A stretch of 64,000 nt of DNA from Desulfovermiculus halophilus DSM 18834. Its GTDB lineage: Bacteria; Desulfobacterota; Desulfovibrionia; Desulfovibrionales; Desulfothermaceae. The position numbers and the translations under genes were made by a program. The first letter of the stretch is position 1. Each line of letters starts with the position of its first letter. The stretch is taken from the NCBI RefSeq assembly GCF_000620765.1, contig NZ_JIAK01000015.1, positions 1 through 64,000 of the forward strand. The letters are read 5' to 3'. The notes below the pieces were generated by a model. The model was given only the letters and a program-made list of their open reading frames with translations. It searched no databases and was not told the origin of the DNA. Positions 1 through 8,705 of this stretch are shown piece after piece.

Positions 1-345
1 AGACCAGGGACTTCGATAGCCAGATCGCCCATACTTCCATTGTCATGGTCCGCTACATGTTCTTGGCCTTGGAGCAGCGTCGTCAAGATGATCCCCGGAC
101 ATTCGGGGCCTTGTTTCGGGCCTGTTGCGAGGAAATGAAAGACCTCAGCTTTATGATGGCCTTGCAGCGCATTCTCGAGCTAGCCATAGCCAAGCTACAG
201 GCAGCAGGTGACTTTGTAGAGGAAATCTACCAGGCCCTAATTTCCGCCATATTCGGGACAGCAATCGACTTTTTCGGCCTAAATAAGGAATTATGTCAAA
301 GATCTTAGCTTGTTGAATGCAATAAAGTTACGCCGAAAGTTGAGT
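1..345 (+). mobile_element. Right end of an IS4-type insertion sequence
   Basis: The left part lies outside the window. What is visible is the transposase C-terminus, stopping at 308, followed by about 35 non-coding bases. The right boundary is placed near 335-350 because the conserved part of the neighbouring DUF116 reading frame stops there and is followed by an abrupt stop codon. The terminal inverted repeat and target duplication cannot be tested without the left end, so the exact edge is inferred. Confidence 0.6.
3..308 (+). CDS. IS4 family transposase, C-terminal fragment
   Basis: The reading frame is open from the window edge (position 3) to a TAG at 306-308, giving about 101 residues of C-terminus. 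It contains the helical tail typical of IS4 family DDE transposases: an AHTSIVMVRYMFLALEQRR stretch, then an F-x-A-L-F-R-A-C-C-EEM segment and a leucine/alanine-rich end. The catalytic residues would lie upstream of the window. The methionine at 45 is internal and is not a start. The family call is by recognition of the tail only. Whether the element is intact cannot be decided here. Confidence 0.7.
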   Translation, partial: TRDFDSQIAHTSIVMVRYMFLALEQRRQDDPRTFGALFRACCEEMKDLSFMMALQRILELAIAKLQAAGDFVEEIYQALISAIFGTAIDFFGLNKELCQRS

Positions 346-840
346 CAAACGGTACTTGCAGCGGCTGTTCTGCAGGCAATGGGGCATAAGCAGAAGGATC
401 TCTTCCGGGGAATAGCATCGCCCTTCGGAGATGACCATGTCATTGTTCACTCTGATAAAGGAGGCCCGGACCTTTTCCTGGGAAATCCCGATGATCTTGC
501 CCACCTGGGTCATCAGGGGCAGAAAGCACTTGACGGTGATCCCCCGGATCTTGCGGGAGAAGAGCAGTGGGCGCTTGCAGAGGATATTCAGGATCAGAGC
601 GGAGGTGGACCACACAACGAGCCCGGCGCTGAGGGCAAGTATGCCTCCCAGCAGCCAGGGGGCAAGGGGATGGATGGCCTGCAGGCCGATGTAGGGAATG
701 ACCCAGGCCAGGACCATCGCACCCAGAAGCAGGAGGCTGGTTCCGGACAAGAGCCCGATAAACAGACGTTTCTTGGATTCAAATCCGTCCGCGAGGGCGT
801 CCTGGAATGGCGTATGACGACGAAACGGGAGTCCAGTCAT
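328..840 (-). pseudogene. DUF116 protein, 3' end truncated by the IS element
   Basis: A 170-codon remnant of a DUF116 family membrane protein of unknown function. Two hydrophobic segments follow the basic N-terminus (residues about 22-45 and 55-80). The family block LMTQVGKIIGIS, then SFIRVNND and LLLMPHCLQNSRC is clear. Family members normally continue with a cysteine-rich region and a conserved C-terminal half, which are missing here: the frame stops a few codons after the HCLQ motif, at the IS junction. The start at 840 (ATG) is chosen because it leaves a short gap after the fmt stop at 875 and begins just before the conserved part. It lies downstream of aspS-def-fmt in the same direction and is probably non-functional. 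Confidence 0.75.
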
Positions 841-874
841 AGTTCTTGCCTGTATTGCCCAACCAGCCTGGAGC

Positions 875-1852
875 CTACCGGAATCTGGCCCGGCCTGGCT
901 CAGAACGCGAGGACAGATAGCCGCAGACAAAGGCGGATGCAGGCATTGGACGGCTGGATTCCGGCTTGATGCTCACGACCTGATACAAGCGATCGGCGCA
1001 GGCAATGAGCAGGGTGTCCTCCGGCCCGAGGACAACGCTCCCCGGAGGAAGGGCTGTTTCCGGCTCTTCTCGGATGTGTCCGGGTGAGATGTGGACCTTC
1101 AGGCTCTTCCCTCCCGGGCCCCGGTCCAGAGAGGTGAAGGCTCCGGGCCAGGGGTGCATGGCCCGGATGTGGTCGTGCACCCTGCGGGCCGGCTGATTCC
1201 AGTCAATGCGGCCTTCGTCTTTGCGCAGCTTGGGGGCGTAGGTGGCCTGGGCTTCGTCCTGGGGCACACTGACGATGTCCCCGGCTGCAAGGCGGTCCAG
1301 GGCCTGTATCAGGGCCTTCCCGCCCAGATCGGCCAGCTTATCGTGCAGGTCCGCGGCTGTGTCCTCCGGGGCGATGGCCAGTGGCCGCTGCAAGAGAACA
1401 GGGCCGCAGTCCAGGCCCGGCTCCATGCGCATAATGCTGATTCCTGTAACCCCCTCGCCGGCGGCCAGGGCCCGTTGAATAGGGGCTGCTCCGCGATACT
1501 TGGGGAGCAAGGAGGCATGGACGTTGAGGGCTCCGAGCCTGGGGATATCCAGAATGGCCTTGGGGAGGATCAGTCCGTAGGCTGCGACCACCAAGAGGTC
1601 GGGCTGGAGCCGGCGGAGTCCGGCTTCAACCTCCGGATCGCGCAGCGTTTCCGGCTGCCTGACTTGAAGGCCTGCTTCCCCGGCCACAACCTTGACCGGA
1701 GGGGGGACGGTTTTACGCCCCCTGCCCCTGGGGCGGTCCGGTTGGGTGTAGACCGCCTGAATCGAGGTCAACTCGTGGGCGGCAAGGTGCCTGAGAACAA
1801 CGGCTGCAAACTCAGGCGTTCCCATGAAGACGATGTTCAGCTGCGCTGCCAT
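875..1852 (-). CDS. fmt: Methionyl-tRNA formyltransferase
   Basis: Transfers a formyl group from 10-formyltetrahydrofolate to Met-tRNA(fMet) so that it can initiate translation. The 325-residue protein has the expected length. It starts with the Rossmann-like strand LNIVFMGTPEFA. It carries the folate-binding and catalytic block HASLLPKYRGAAPIQRAL around residue 110, with the N-H-D type active-site region, followed by GLDCGPVL, and it ends in the C-terminal OB-like tRNA-binding domain. It overlaps the end of def by 16 bases, the common def-fmt arrangement, so the two are surely co-transcribed and coupled. Confidence 0.96.
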   Translation of the reverse strand: MAAQLNIVFMGTPEFAAVVLRHLAAHELTSIQAVYTQPDRPRGRGRKTVPPPVKVVAGEAGLQVRQPETLRDPEVEAGLRRLQPDLLVVAAYGLILPKAILDIPRLGALNVHASLLPKYRGAAPIQRALAAGEGVTGISIMRMEPGLDCGPVLLQRPLAIAPEDTAADLHDKLADLGGKALIQALDRLAAGDIVSVPQDEAQATYAPKLRKDEGRIDWNQPARRVHDHIRAMHPWPGAFTSLDRGPGGKSLKVHISPGHIREEPETALPPGSVVLGPEDTLLIACADRLYQVVSIKPESSRPMPASAFVCGYLSSRSEPGRARFR

Positions 1853-2343
1853 TTGCGGACTTTCTTTTCGTACATGTTCCGCTTGAGCCGTCCGGCATGA
1901 TCCAGAAGCAGGGTCCCGTGGAGGTGATCCACCTCATGTTGGAGGCAGATGGCCAAAAGGCCCTCGGCCTCGATGCGCTGCAAAGCGCCGTCCAGATCCA
2001 GACCGGAAATCACGATGCGGGAGGCCCGCTTGGTTTTGGTCTTGAATTCAGGCAGGCTGAGGCAGCCCTCCTCGCATTCCGTCTCTCCCTCCCGCTCTTC
2101 AATCTCAGGGTTGACCAGCACTTTCAGATCGGATTGTGATTCCGGCCCGGAGATATCAACGGTAATCAGGCGGCAGCTGTGGGCGACCTGGGGTGCGGCC
2201 AGGCCGATGCCCTGTTTCTCGTACATGGTCTGGACCATGTTGTGGGCCAGGGTCCGGATTTCATCGTCAATCTCCTCAACAGGCGCTGCCTGCTGGAGGA
2301 GGACGGGATGAGGGTAGGTCGTGATGTCCAAAATCATAGCCAC
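1837..2343 (-). CDS. def: Peptide deformylase
   Basis: Removes the N-formyl group from nascent proteins, completing the cycle opened by Fmt. The protein has 168 residues, the usual length. All three metallo-enzyme motifs are present: GIGLAAPQ (about residue 45), EGCLSLP (about 93, with the metal-ligand cysteine) and QHEVDH (about 135, with two metal-ligand histidines and the catalytic glutamate). The ATG at 2343 sits one base after the aspS stop codon, so the gene belongs to the aspS-def-fmt operon. Confidence 0.97.
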   Translation of the reverse strand: MAMILDITTYPHPVLLQQAAPVEEIDDEIRTLAHNMVQTMYEKQGIGLAAPQVAHSCRLITVDISGPESQSDLKVLVNPEIEEREGETECEEGCLSLPEFKTKTKRASRIVISGLDLDGALQRIEAEGLLAICLQHEVDHLHGTLLLDHAGRLKRNMYEKKVRKWQRS

Positions 2344-2344
2344 C

Positions 2345-4135
2345 TCACTTCCGCAGGCGGAGGCCCAACTCCTGAAGCTGGGCGTTGGAGACCGGTGCCG
2401 GGGCTGAGGTCAGCAGGCAGGTGCCTTTCTGGGTCTTGGGAAAGGCAATGACGTCCCGAATGGACGAGGTGTCCCCCAAGAGCATAATCAGCCGGTCCAA
2501 GCCGAAGGCAATGCCTCCATGGGGCGGGGCGCCGTAGGTCAGGGCCTCGAGGAGAAACCCGAACTTGGCTTCCGCCTCCTGGGCCTTGATGCCCAGGGCC
2601 TGAAGCATGGCCATCTGCACTTCGTGGCGGTGGATCCGGATGGACCCGCCGCCCACCTCGCTGCCGTTGATGACCAGATCGTAGGATCTGGCCCGGGCCT
2701 GCTCCGGGTGGGAGGACAAAAGGTGGATGTCCTCCTCCCGGGGGGAGGTAAAGGGATGGTGGCAGGCCTCCCAGCGCTTGTCCTCGGCATTCCACTCCAT
2801 CAGCGGAAAGTCGGTTATCCATACCGGGGAGAAGGCGTTGGACGGGATGAGGCCGAAGCGCTCCCCGAGCCGCAGCCGGAGGTGCCCAAGGGCGGCGTTG
2901 ACCATTCCCGGGGCTCCGGCCTGAAAGAAGACGATGTCTCCCGGAATCAGGCCCAGGGCTTCCTGCAGGCCGCTTTGCTCTTCAGGGCTTAGAAACTTGG
3001 CTATCGGGGACTGCCATTCGCCGTCCTTGATCTTGATCCAGGCCAGTCCCTGGGCCCCGTAGATCTTCACAAACTCGGTCAGGTCGTCGATCTCTTTCCG
3101 GGTCAGCTGGTCCCCGCCAGGAACCCGTAAAGCCTTGACCAGCTCTGCCTGGGCAAAGAGCCGAAACTGTGAGTCGCGGACGACCTGGGTCACATCCTGC
3201 AGGCGGAGGTCGAAGCGGATGTCCGGACGGTCCAGGCCGTAGTCACGAATGGCCTGGTCGTAGCTCATGCGGGGAAAGGGGTGATCCAGGGCATGGCCCA
3301 ATGTGTCGGCGAACAGGGCGGACATCATGCCCTCGGCTATATCCATGACTTGTTCTTCATCCACAAAGGACATTTCCATGTCGATCTGGGTGAACTCGGG
3401 CTGTCGGTCGGCCCGGAGATCTTCGTCCCGAAAGCAGCGGACGATCTGGTAATACCGGTCCAGGCCGCCCATCATGAGCAGCTGTTTAAACAGCTGCGGG
3501 CTCTGGGGAAGGGCAAAGAACTCTCCCTGGTTCAAACGGCTGGGAACCAGGAAGTCCCGGGCCCCTTCCGGAGTGCTTCTGGTCAAGACCGGGGTCTCCA
3601 CCTCCAGGAAATCCAGGCTGTTGAGATAGGAACGAACGCTCTGGGCCGCCTTGTGCCTGAGGATCATATTGGCCGAGAGCTGACTCCGGCGCAGGTCCAG
3701 GTAGCGGTATTTGAGCCGTAGGTTCTCGGAGACATCCACCCGGTCCTCAAGGAGGAAGGGCGGGGTCCGGGAGGTGTTCAGCAGCTTCCAGTCCTGGACC
3801 ACGACCTCGATCTCCCCAGTGGGCAGGCTGGGGTTGTGCATACCCTCGGGCCGCATCCGGACCAGGCCGTGAACTGCCAGTACGTATTCCGTGCGCAGGA
3901 CGTGGGCTTCGGCATGGGCCTGAGCATTTATTTCCGGCGAAAACACGACCTGGGTCAACCCCTGCCGGTCCCGGAGATCGATGAAGATGAGACCACCGTG
4001 GTCCCGCCTGTACTGCACCCAGCCCATAAGGCATACTCGGCGGTCAATATCAGCGGAGTTGAGCTGGCTGCAGTGATGAGTCCTCTGCCAGCCGGCAAGG
4101 TCGGAAAGGAGTTCAGAAGATGTGCGTTCAGGCAT
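2345..4135 (-). CDS. aspS: Aspartyl-tRNA synthetase
   Basis: Class II synthetase charging tRNA-Asp (in some bacteria also tRNA-Asn; this cannot be decided here). It has 596 residues, typical for the bacterial form with the GAD insertion. The N-terminal OB anticodon domain includes [20 protein letters not shown], motif 2 is [16 protein letters not shown] near residue 220, and motif 3 is [14 protein letters not shown] near the end. Thirty bases separate its start from the hisS stop, so hisS-aspS-def-fmt probably form one transcript from the promoter upstream of hisS. Confidence 0.97.
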   Translation of the reverse strand: MPERTSSELLSDLAGWQRTHHCSQLNSADIDRRVCLMGWVQYRRDHGGLIFIDLRDRQGLTQVVFSPEINAQAHAEAHVLRTEYVLAVHGLVRMRPEGMHNPSLPTGEIEVVVQDWKLLNTSRTPPFLLEDRVDVSENLRLKYRYLDLRRSQLSANMILRHKAAQSVRSYLNSLDFLEVETPVLTRSTPEGARDFLVPSRLNQGEFFALPQSPQLFKQLLMMGGLDRYYQIVRCFRDEDLRADRQPEFTQIDMEMSFVDEEQVMDIAEGMMSALFADTLGHALDHPFPRMSYDQAIRDYGLDRPDIRFDLRLQDVTQVVRDSQFRLFAQAELVKALRVPGGDQLTRKEIDDLTEFVKIYGAQGLAWIKIKDGEWQSPIAKFLSPEEQSGLQEALGLIPGDIVFFQAGAPGMVNAALGHLRLRLGERFGLIPSNAFSPVWITDFPLMEWNAEDKRWEACHHPFTSPREEDIHLLSSHPEQARARSYDLVINGSEVGGGSIRIHRHEVQMAMLQALGIKAQEAEAKFGFLLEALTYGAPPHGGIAFGLDRLIMLLGDTSSIRDVIAFPKTQKGTCLLTSAPAPVSNAQLQELGLRLRK

Positions 4136-4165
4136 AAACTGGTCTCATTGTAAACAGTTGACGGG

Positions 4166-5419
4166 TTAAGGTATGCTTCTGCCCAAGGCTTCGGACAGTC
4201 CGGACTGGGGCAGGGTGCGCTGTTCTCCGCTGTGCATGTCTTTGACCACCACGGTCTGGCTTTCCAGTTCCTCCCGGCCCAGAAGAATACAATACGCGGC
4301 CCCCTGCTTGTTGGCCAGACGGAGCTGGGGCTTCGGCCCCTTGGCTTCAAAGCTGACCTCGCCGCGCAGGCCCTGTTCCCGAAGCCCAAGGGCGAGTATC
4401 TGGCCCTGATCCAGGGCTGCCGGATCCAGAACGGCCAGATAGAAGTCCGGCGGGGGCGCAGGAGGAGGATCCAGGAGCATGGCCAGGCGTTCCATCCCGC
4501 AGGCAAACCCAATGCCCGGACAGGGTGGCCCTCCGAGCTGCTCCAGGAGCCCGTCGTATCGTCCTCCGCCGGCAACTGAGGATTGGGCCCCGATATCCCG
4601 GGACATGACCTCGAAGGTTGTCCGCTGGTAGTAGTCCAGCCCCCGGACCAGGCGGTGATTGAGCACATAGGGGATGGAGCAGGCCTGAAGGATGTTCTGG
4701 ACCGAGGAAAAATGATCCCGGCACTCGGAACAGAGATGGTCCAGGATGTTCGGGGCATTTTCGGCGATCTTTTGACATCCCGGCACCTTGCAGTCCAGTA
4801 CCCGCAGGGGGTTGGTCTCTTTTCTGCGCCGGCAGTCCGGGCACAGCGCATCCAGGGCCTGTTCGGCCAGGTATTCCTGCAGCCGGCGGGAGAACTCAGG
4901 CCGGCACTGGGGGCAGCCCAGGGAATTCAGATGAAGATCCAGGTGGACCAGGCCGAGTTCATGCAGGTAGCGCCAGAGCATTGCGATCAGCTCTGCGTCC
5001 GCACAGGGGGAGGCGGAGCCGAAGAGCTCGGCGTTGACCTGGTGGAACTGGCGTTGACGCCCCTTTTGCGGCCTTTCGTAGCGGAACATGGGACCGCAGG
5101 TGTAGACCTTGCATATCTGTCCCTGGGGACGGGTGGTGTCATCCAGGTAGGCCCGGGCCACTCCGGCGGTGGCCTCCGGCCGCAGGGTGAGCAGCCGGTC
5201 TTTGCGGTCAGCAAAGGTGAACATCTCTTTTTGCACGATATCGGTGTCTTCACCTATGCTGCGGGCAAAAAGCTCGGTCTTTTCCAAAACCGGGACCCGG
5301 ATTTCGCGATATCCGTAGCGGGAAAACACCGTACCGGCCGTTGCTTCCATGAAGGTGTATTTGGCCGACTCCGGCCACCAAAGGTCATTGAACCCTTTGA
5401 TCTTCGAGATCTGGTGCAT
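4166..5419 (-). CDS. hisS: Histidyl-tRNA synthetase
   Basis: Class II synthetase charging tRNA-His. With the ATG at 5419 the protein has 417 residues and begins MHQISKIKGFNDL, matching the family's N-terminus. Visible are motif 2 (MFRYERPQKGRQRQFHQ), the histidine-A motif (VRGLDYYQRTTFEV) and motif 3 (PGIGFACGMERLAMLL), then the C-terminal anticodon domain. A cysteine-rich insertion (CPQC, CPDC, a third cysteine pair and CSEC) lies between about residues 165 and 245. An in-frame TTG at 5485 would add 22 residues, but the purine run before it coincides with the -10 of a good promoter, so the ATG is preferred. Confidence 0.95.
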   Translation of the reverse strand: MHQISKIKGFNDLWWPESAKYTFMEATAGTVFSRYGYREIRVPVLEKTELFARSIGEDTDIVQKEMFTFADRKDRLLTLRPEATAGVARAYLDDTTRPQGQICKVYTCGPMFRYERPQKGRQRQFHQVNAELFGSASPCADAELIAMLWRYLHELGLVHLDLHLNSLGCPQCRPEFSRRLQEYLAEQALDALCPDCRRRKETNPLRVLDCKVPGCQKIAENAPNILDHLCSECRDHFSSVQNILQACSIPYVLNHRLVRGLDYYQRTTFEVMSRDIGAQSSVAGGGRYDGLLEQLGGPPCPGIGFACGMERLAMLLDPPPAPPPDFYLAVLDPAALDQGQILALGLREQGLRGEVSFEAKGPKPQLRLANKQGAAYCILLGREELESQTVVVKDMHSGEQRTLPQSGLSEALGRSIP

Positions 5420-5497
5420 AGCGGAAAATCTTGGATTGAAAACGGGATGGAGGACCGCCTCCAGTCGGGAGGCACATGTAGACAAAGTAAAAAGACT

Positions 5498-5526
5498 TCC
5501 TTAGACCAAACCGGAGATGTTGTCAA
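5498..5526 (-). promoter_or_regulatory. Probable sigma-70 promoter of the hisS-aspS-def-fmt operon
   Basis: On the minus strand TTGACA (5526-5521) is followed after 17 bases by TAAGGA (5503-5498). Transcription would begin near 5490, about 70 bases before the hisS ATG. The -10 is poor against TATAAT but the -35 is perfect and the spacing ideal. It lies in the divergent interval between hisS and mobB. Confidence 0.5.
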
Positions 5527-5607
5527 AATCTGTCGGCTGCCACCAAAAGACATGGGTAGGGCTCCAGAGCCGGGTCCTGGTCTGAGCCAAAGGAAGGAGC
5601 AGAGGCT

Positions 5608-6312
5608 ATGAAAGCAATCTCCCTGATTGGGAACTCGAAGTCGGGAAAGACCACATTGGCCCTTGAGCTGTGCTCATACTTCCGGTCCCTTGATCTGCGG
5701 GTGGGGTACGCCAAGCACTCCAGCCATGGGTTTGACCTCCGGGATACGGATACGCAGCGCTTGAGTGAACAGGCCCAGGCAGTTGCCGGGGTGAGCCCGG
5801 ACCAGAGCATGGTCCTCTGGTCCGGACAGCGCTACCTGCTGGATCTTGTGCCCCTGCTGCAAAGCGATGTGCTGATCATTGAAGGTGGCAGAGAGCTCAA
5901 GGTCCTGCCCCGTATCCTGCTTCCCAAAGCCGAGGATCACGAAGATCGACAGCTGGACCAGGATCTGGCCTTGGCCAGCTGGAAGCGGCAGATTGATGCC
6001 CAGCTTCCGGTTATGGACCATATCCAGGAACTCGGTGAGTATGTCCTTGCCCGGGGGTTTCTTCTTCCAGGTTTGAATTGCGGAGCATGCGGCCGGGAGA
6101 GTTGTGCCCATCTGGCCGGGGAAATCGTGTCCGGGACCGCATCAATCGATGACTGCCGTGCCCTGCAGGGATCCATGAGCATTCGGATAAACGGCCAGCC
6201 TTTGGGCCTGAATCCCTTTGCAGCCGGGATCGTTTCCGGAAGCATCCGGGGGATGCTGGAGCAGCTCAAGGGATATGCCCCTGGAACCATAGACATCAGC
6301 CTGGAGACGTGA
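5608..6312 (+). CDS. mobB: MobB-type GTP-binding protein with C-terminal Fe-S domain
   Basis: Molybdopterin-guanine dinucleotide biosynthesis accessory protein, 234 residues. The Walker A loop GNSKSGKTT is at residues 8-16, and DVLIIEGGREL (residues 87-97) is the conserved hydrophobic strand of the family. The C-terminal third adds a four-cysteine cluster motif, C158-x2-C161-x4-C166-x16-C183, in an N-C-G-A-C-G-R-E-S-C context. It matches the small FeS domain also seen in corrinoid and electron-transfer proteins. Classical MobB ends before this domain, so the protein is a fusion. A strong purine-rich ribosome site (AAGGAAGGAGC) precedes the ATG. It is followed two bases later by moeA, supporting a cofactor role. 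Confidence 0.88.
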   Translation: MKAISLIGNSKSGKTTLALELCSYFRSLDLRVGYAKHSSHGFDLRDTDTQRLSEQAQAVAGVSPDQSMVLWSGQRYLLDLVPLLQSDVLIIEGGRELKVLPRILLPKAEDHEDRQLDQDLALASWKRQIDAQLPVMDHIQELGEYVLARGFLLPGLNCGACGRESCAHLAGEIVSGTASIDDCRALQGSMSIRINGQPLGLNPFAAGIVSGSIRGMLEQLKGYAPGTIDISLET

Positions 6313-6314
6313 GG

Positions 6315-7559
6315 ATGAACAAGGGATTTTTCGAGGTCAAAAGCGTTGCCGAATGCCGGGACATACTGGCCTCTTTCGAACCGGTCGCGGATACAGAGGA
6401 CATAAGCTCCGATCAGGCCCTGGACAGGGTTGCGGCCGGTGATATTCTCGCCGGCGAGGATATACCGGGCTTTAATCGATCCAGCATGGACGGGTTCGCT
6501 CTGCGGGCCGGGGACAGCTTCGGGGCCGGGGAGGGGACCCCGGTGTACCTGGAGCTAAAAGCCAGGATGGCCGTGGATGAGGCTCCCCAATGGACCCTTG
6601 GGCCCAGAGAATGCGCTCAGGTCCTGACCGGGGGCAGCCTCCCTCCAGGTGCGGACGCTGTGGTTATGTGGGAGCATGTCAGGGAGATAGCCGAGGATGA
6701 AGTCGAGATATTCCGAGCTGTGAGCCCCGGCGAAAATGTGATGCTGCAGGGCGAGGACTGTCAATGGAACCAGACGGTTGTTCCGGACGGAACCAGGCTT
6801 CGGCCCCAGGAGCTTGGCGTCCTCTCCGCTCTGGGGATACTCCGGACAACGGTCCGTCGCCGGCCGCGGGTGGCCATCCTGTCCACCGGAGACGAGCTGG
6901 TGCCTGTCCAGGAAACCCCTCCTGCGGGCAAGATACGGGATGTGAACTCGTCCACCCTTGCCGCCTGGTGCGTGAAAGCCGGATGCATCCCGGAACCAAT
7001 GGGGATCATCCCCGACAGGCTCGATGACCTGCACCAAGGGGTGAGCGCAGCAGTTCAAAAGGCGGACTGCGTCCTGTTGTCCGGAGGGAGCTCACTCGGG
7101 GCGAGGGACTTGAGCATTGAGGTCATTTCCGGCCTGGACCAGGGAAGAGTCCTGGTCCACGGAGTGGCCATGAGTCCGGGCAAGCCGACGATATTGGCCG
7201 CAGCCGGCAGAGTGCCCATCATCGGCCTTCCCGGGCAGGTCACCTCGGCCCAGGTGGTCATGTACGTCTTGGGGCTTCCTTTTCTGGCCCATTTAAGCGG
7301 GGTGAGCGGTGCCCTGGAGCAAAAAGCGCAGGCCAGGCTGAGGGCCCGGGCCGGACGCAACATTCCCTCCCAGCAGGGCCGGGAGGACTATGTACGGGTC
7401 AGGCTGCTTCGGTCCGATCATGAGCGGCTTTTGGCTGAACCGGTGCTGGCCAAGTCCGGTCTGCTCCGCAGCCTGCTCCGGGCCGACGGTTTGCTGCCCA
7501 TCCCGGCATCCTGCGAAGGAGTGAGGGCTGGAGAAGAGTGTGAGGTGCTGCTTTTGTGA
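6315..7559 (+). CDS. moeA: Molybdopterin molybdenumtransferase
   Basis: Inserts molybdate into adenylylated molybdopterin, the last step of Mo-cofactor synthesis. It has 414 residues. The N-terminal MoeA domain contains PGFNRSSMDGFALRA (about residue 52) and LTGGSLPPGADAVVMWE. The central MoCF domain contains VAILSTGDELV and LLSGGSSLGARDLS, and a C-terminal beta-barrel domain follows. I start it at the ATG at 6315, eight bases after a GGAG, rather than at the GTG at 6309. It forms an operon with mobB. Its last 161 bases are overlapped on the other strand by the methyltransferase gene. Confidence 0.94.
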   Translation: MNKGFFEVKSVAECRDILASFEPVADTEDISSDQALDRVAAGDILAGEDIPGFNRSSMDGFALRAGDSFGAGEGTPVYLELKARMAVDEAPQWTLGPRECAQVLTGGSLPPGADAVVMWEHVREIAEDEVEIFRAVSPGENVMLQGEDCQWNQTVVPDGTRLRPQELGVLSALGILRTTVRRRPRVAILSTGDELVPVQETPPAGKIRDVNSSTLAAWCVKAGCIPEPMGIIPDRLDDLHQGVSAAVQKADCVLLSGGSSLGARDLSIEVISGLDQGRVLVHGVAMSPGKPTILAAAGRVPIIGLPGQVTSAQVVMYVLGLPFLAHLSGVSGALEQKAQARLRARAGRNIPSQQGREDYVRVRLLRSDHERLLAEPVLAKSGLLRSLLRADGLLPIPASCEGVRAGEECEVLLL

Positions 7560-8358
7560 TCCGGGGGCGGATGAAAATCCGATCCGCCGGAGGGGAGGCG
7601 GCCTGGATTTGATTGGGGCTGGGGGCCGCCGCATCGGTCCGGGGCTGGACCCAGGCCGGCAAGGGGGTGCGGACCCGTTCCCCGGTCATGTCCAGGAGCA
7701 TGGTGCAGTAGGCGCCGAAGATATTGGGACAGAGCAGACTGTTCACAGCCTTGCAGGCTGCTCGTGCATGCCAGGTGTGGTATGGGCCGGGCAGAATCCC
7801 GGCCTTGGAGCGCACTCTTCGGGGGCCGAGGTTGTGGTAGACGCACAGCCGCATGGAGGGCCACGACCACCAGTTTGTCGGACGCGGGGCGCGGGTGTTT
7901 TTGGACCTGGCCAGGGAGAGTAGGTACAGGGAGTGCTTGTTCAGAAAGCTGATCAGCATCTCCTTGGCGCACACCCGGGAGGCCTCGGCCAGGATCTGGT
8001 TCGGCCGGGGACAATAGTCCAAGGTGGTGATCAGGAGGACATAGTCATAGGAGTTGTCCTCGAAGGGAAGATCGTCGGGATGGGTGAGGTGCAGCTCGGC
8101 CCGGCGGCCTATCCTGGTCCGGGTCTTGTGCAGGTCCGCCGGCGAGGAGACAGTGGCCGTTATGTCGAAGCCGGCCGCCCAGAAGGTCTCCAGGAAATGA
8201 CCGGTGCCGCATTCGACATACAGCATTCTCCGTTGTCGCCGCCGCCAATGCGAGGCCGTATGGAGCAGAAGTGACTGCTCCTGCTTGAGGGCGAATTGCC
8301 CCTGGGGGGTATGCTCCCAGTCAGTCAAGCGTTTGGACGGGGTATCGTGGTGCTGCAT
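7399..8358 (-). CDS. Class I SAM-dependent methyltransferase
   Basis: A 319-residue protein whose first 200 residues form a class I methyltransferase fold. The SAM-binding region reads LYVECGTGHFLETFW with an ECGTG version of motif I. An acidic residue in the second strand cannot be assigned with certainty, and a DNSYDYVLLITTLDY stretch follows as motif IV. It resembles the ubiE/type-11 methyltransferase group; the substrate is unknown. The ATG at 8358 opens the conserved part, but an ATG at 8448 preceded by GGTGG could add 30 residues. The C-terminal 54 residues are encoded antisense to the end of moeA and are rich in proline, alanine and arginine, so the original stop may have been lost. 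Confidence 0.7.
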   Translation of the reverse strand: MQHHDTPSKRLTDWEHTPQGQFALKQEQSLLLHTASHWRRRQRRMLYVECGTGHFLETFWAAGFDITATVSSPADLHKTRTRIGRRAELHLTHPDDLPFEDNSYDYVLLITTLDYCPRPNQILAEASRVCAKEMLISFLNKHSLYLLSLARSKNTRAPRPTNWWSWPSMRLCVYHNLGPRRVRSKAGILPGPYHTWHARAACKAVNSLLCPNIFGAYCTMLLDMTGERVRTPLPAWVQPRTDAAAPSPNQIQAASPPADRIFIRPRITKAAPHTLLQPSLLRRMPGWAANRRPGAGCGADRTWPAPVQPKAAHDRTEAA

Positions 8359-8705
8359 ATTCAGACCGTTGAGGATAAGGTTTGGGGCCGCGCTCCGAGC
8401 TGAAGGCGGGGTAGTCTCCCGAACGAATACATGCTGAAGGGGAGACATGTTCCACCACTTGCTGCGGCATCCAACGCATAAGCAGAAATACGGTTCTTGG
8501 ACGTAGCCTGTGGATTTTTGGAGTTTGCCCTCTCTTCTGAGTGCCCACTTTCGGCCCGGTATTTTCTCATTCCCGCCACCCGGCACTCACGTGTATGATA
8601 CGCTCACTCAAACAGAAAGCAGTGACCCGTATGTGAGTGCCGGGTGGCGGGACCAGGAAAATGTGCGGCCTTACCCTCAAGGCACACAGAAGAGACGGCA
8701 AACTC
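8359..8705. other. Gene-free interval of 347 bases holding an inverted repeat
   Basis: Lies between the start of the methyltransferase gene and the end of ilvD, both on the minus strand. The only structure I see is the inverted repeat at 8571-8652. The stretch at 8359-8448 could instead be the 5' part of the methyltransferase gene if its start is further upstream. No convincing small gene or promoter was found. Confidence 0.5.
8571..8652. repeat. Perfect 20-bp inverted repeat with 42-base centre
   Basis: Bases 8571-8590 and 8633-8652 are exact reverse complements over all 20 positions (the outer ends read TCCCGCCACC and GGTGGCGGGA). The 42-base centre has a further 5-bp pair, TCACT (8604-8608) with AGTGA (8621-8625). 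It sits downstream of ilvD's end and upstream of the methyltransferase gene. No T-tract follows either arm, so it is not a classical intrinsic terminator. It may be a small non-autonomous repeat element or a structured RNA. Confidence 0.8.

Noticed and set aside
5420-5485. TTG at 5485 as the hisS start
   Set aside because: It would add 22 residues absent from the normal HisRS start, and the purine run upstream belongs to the -10 of a promoter rather than a ribosome site.
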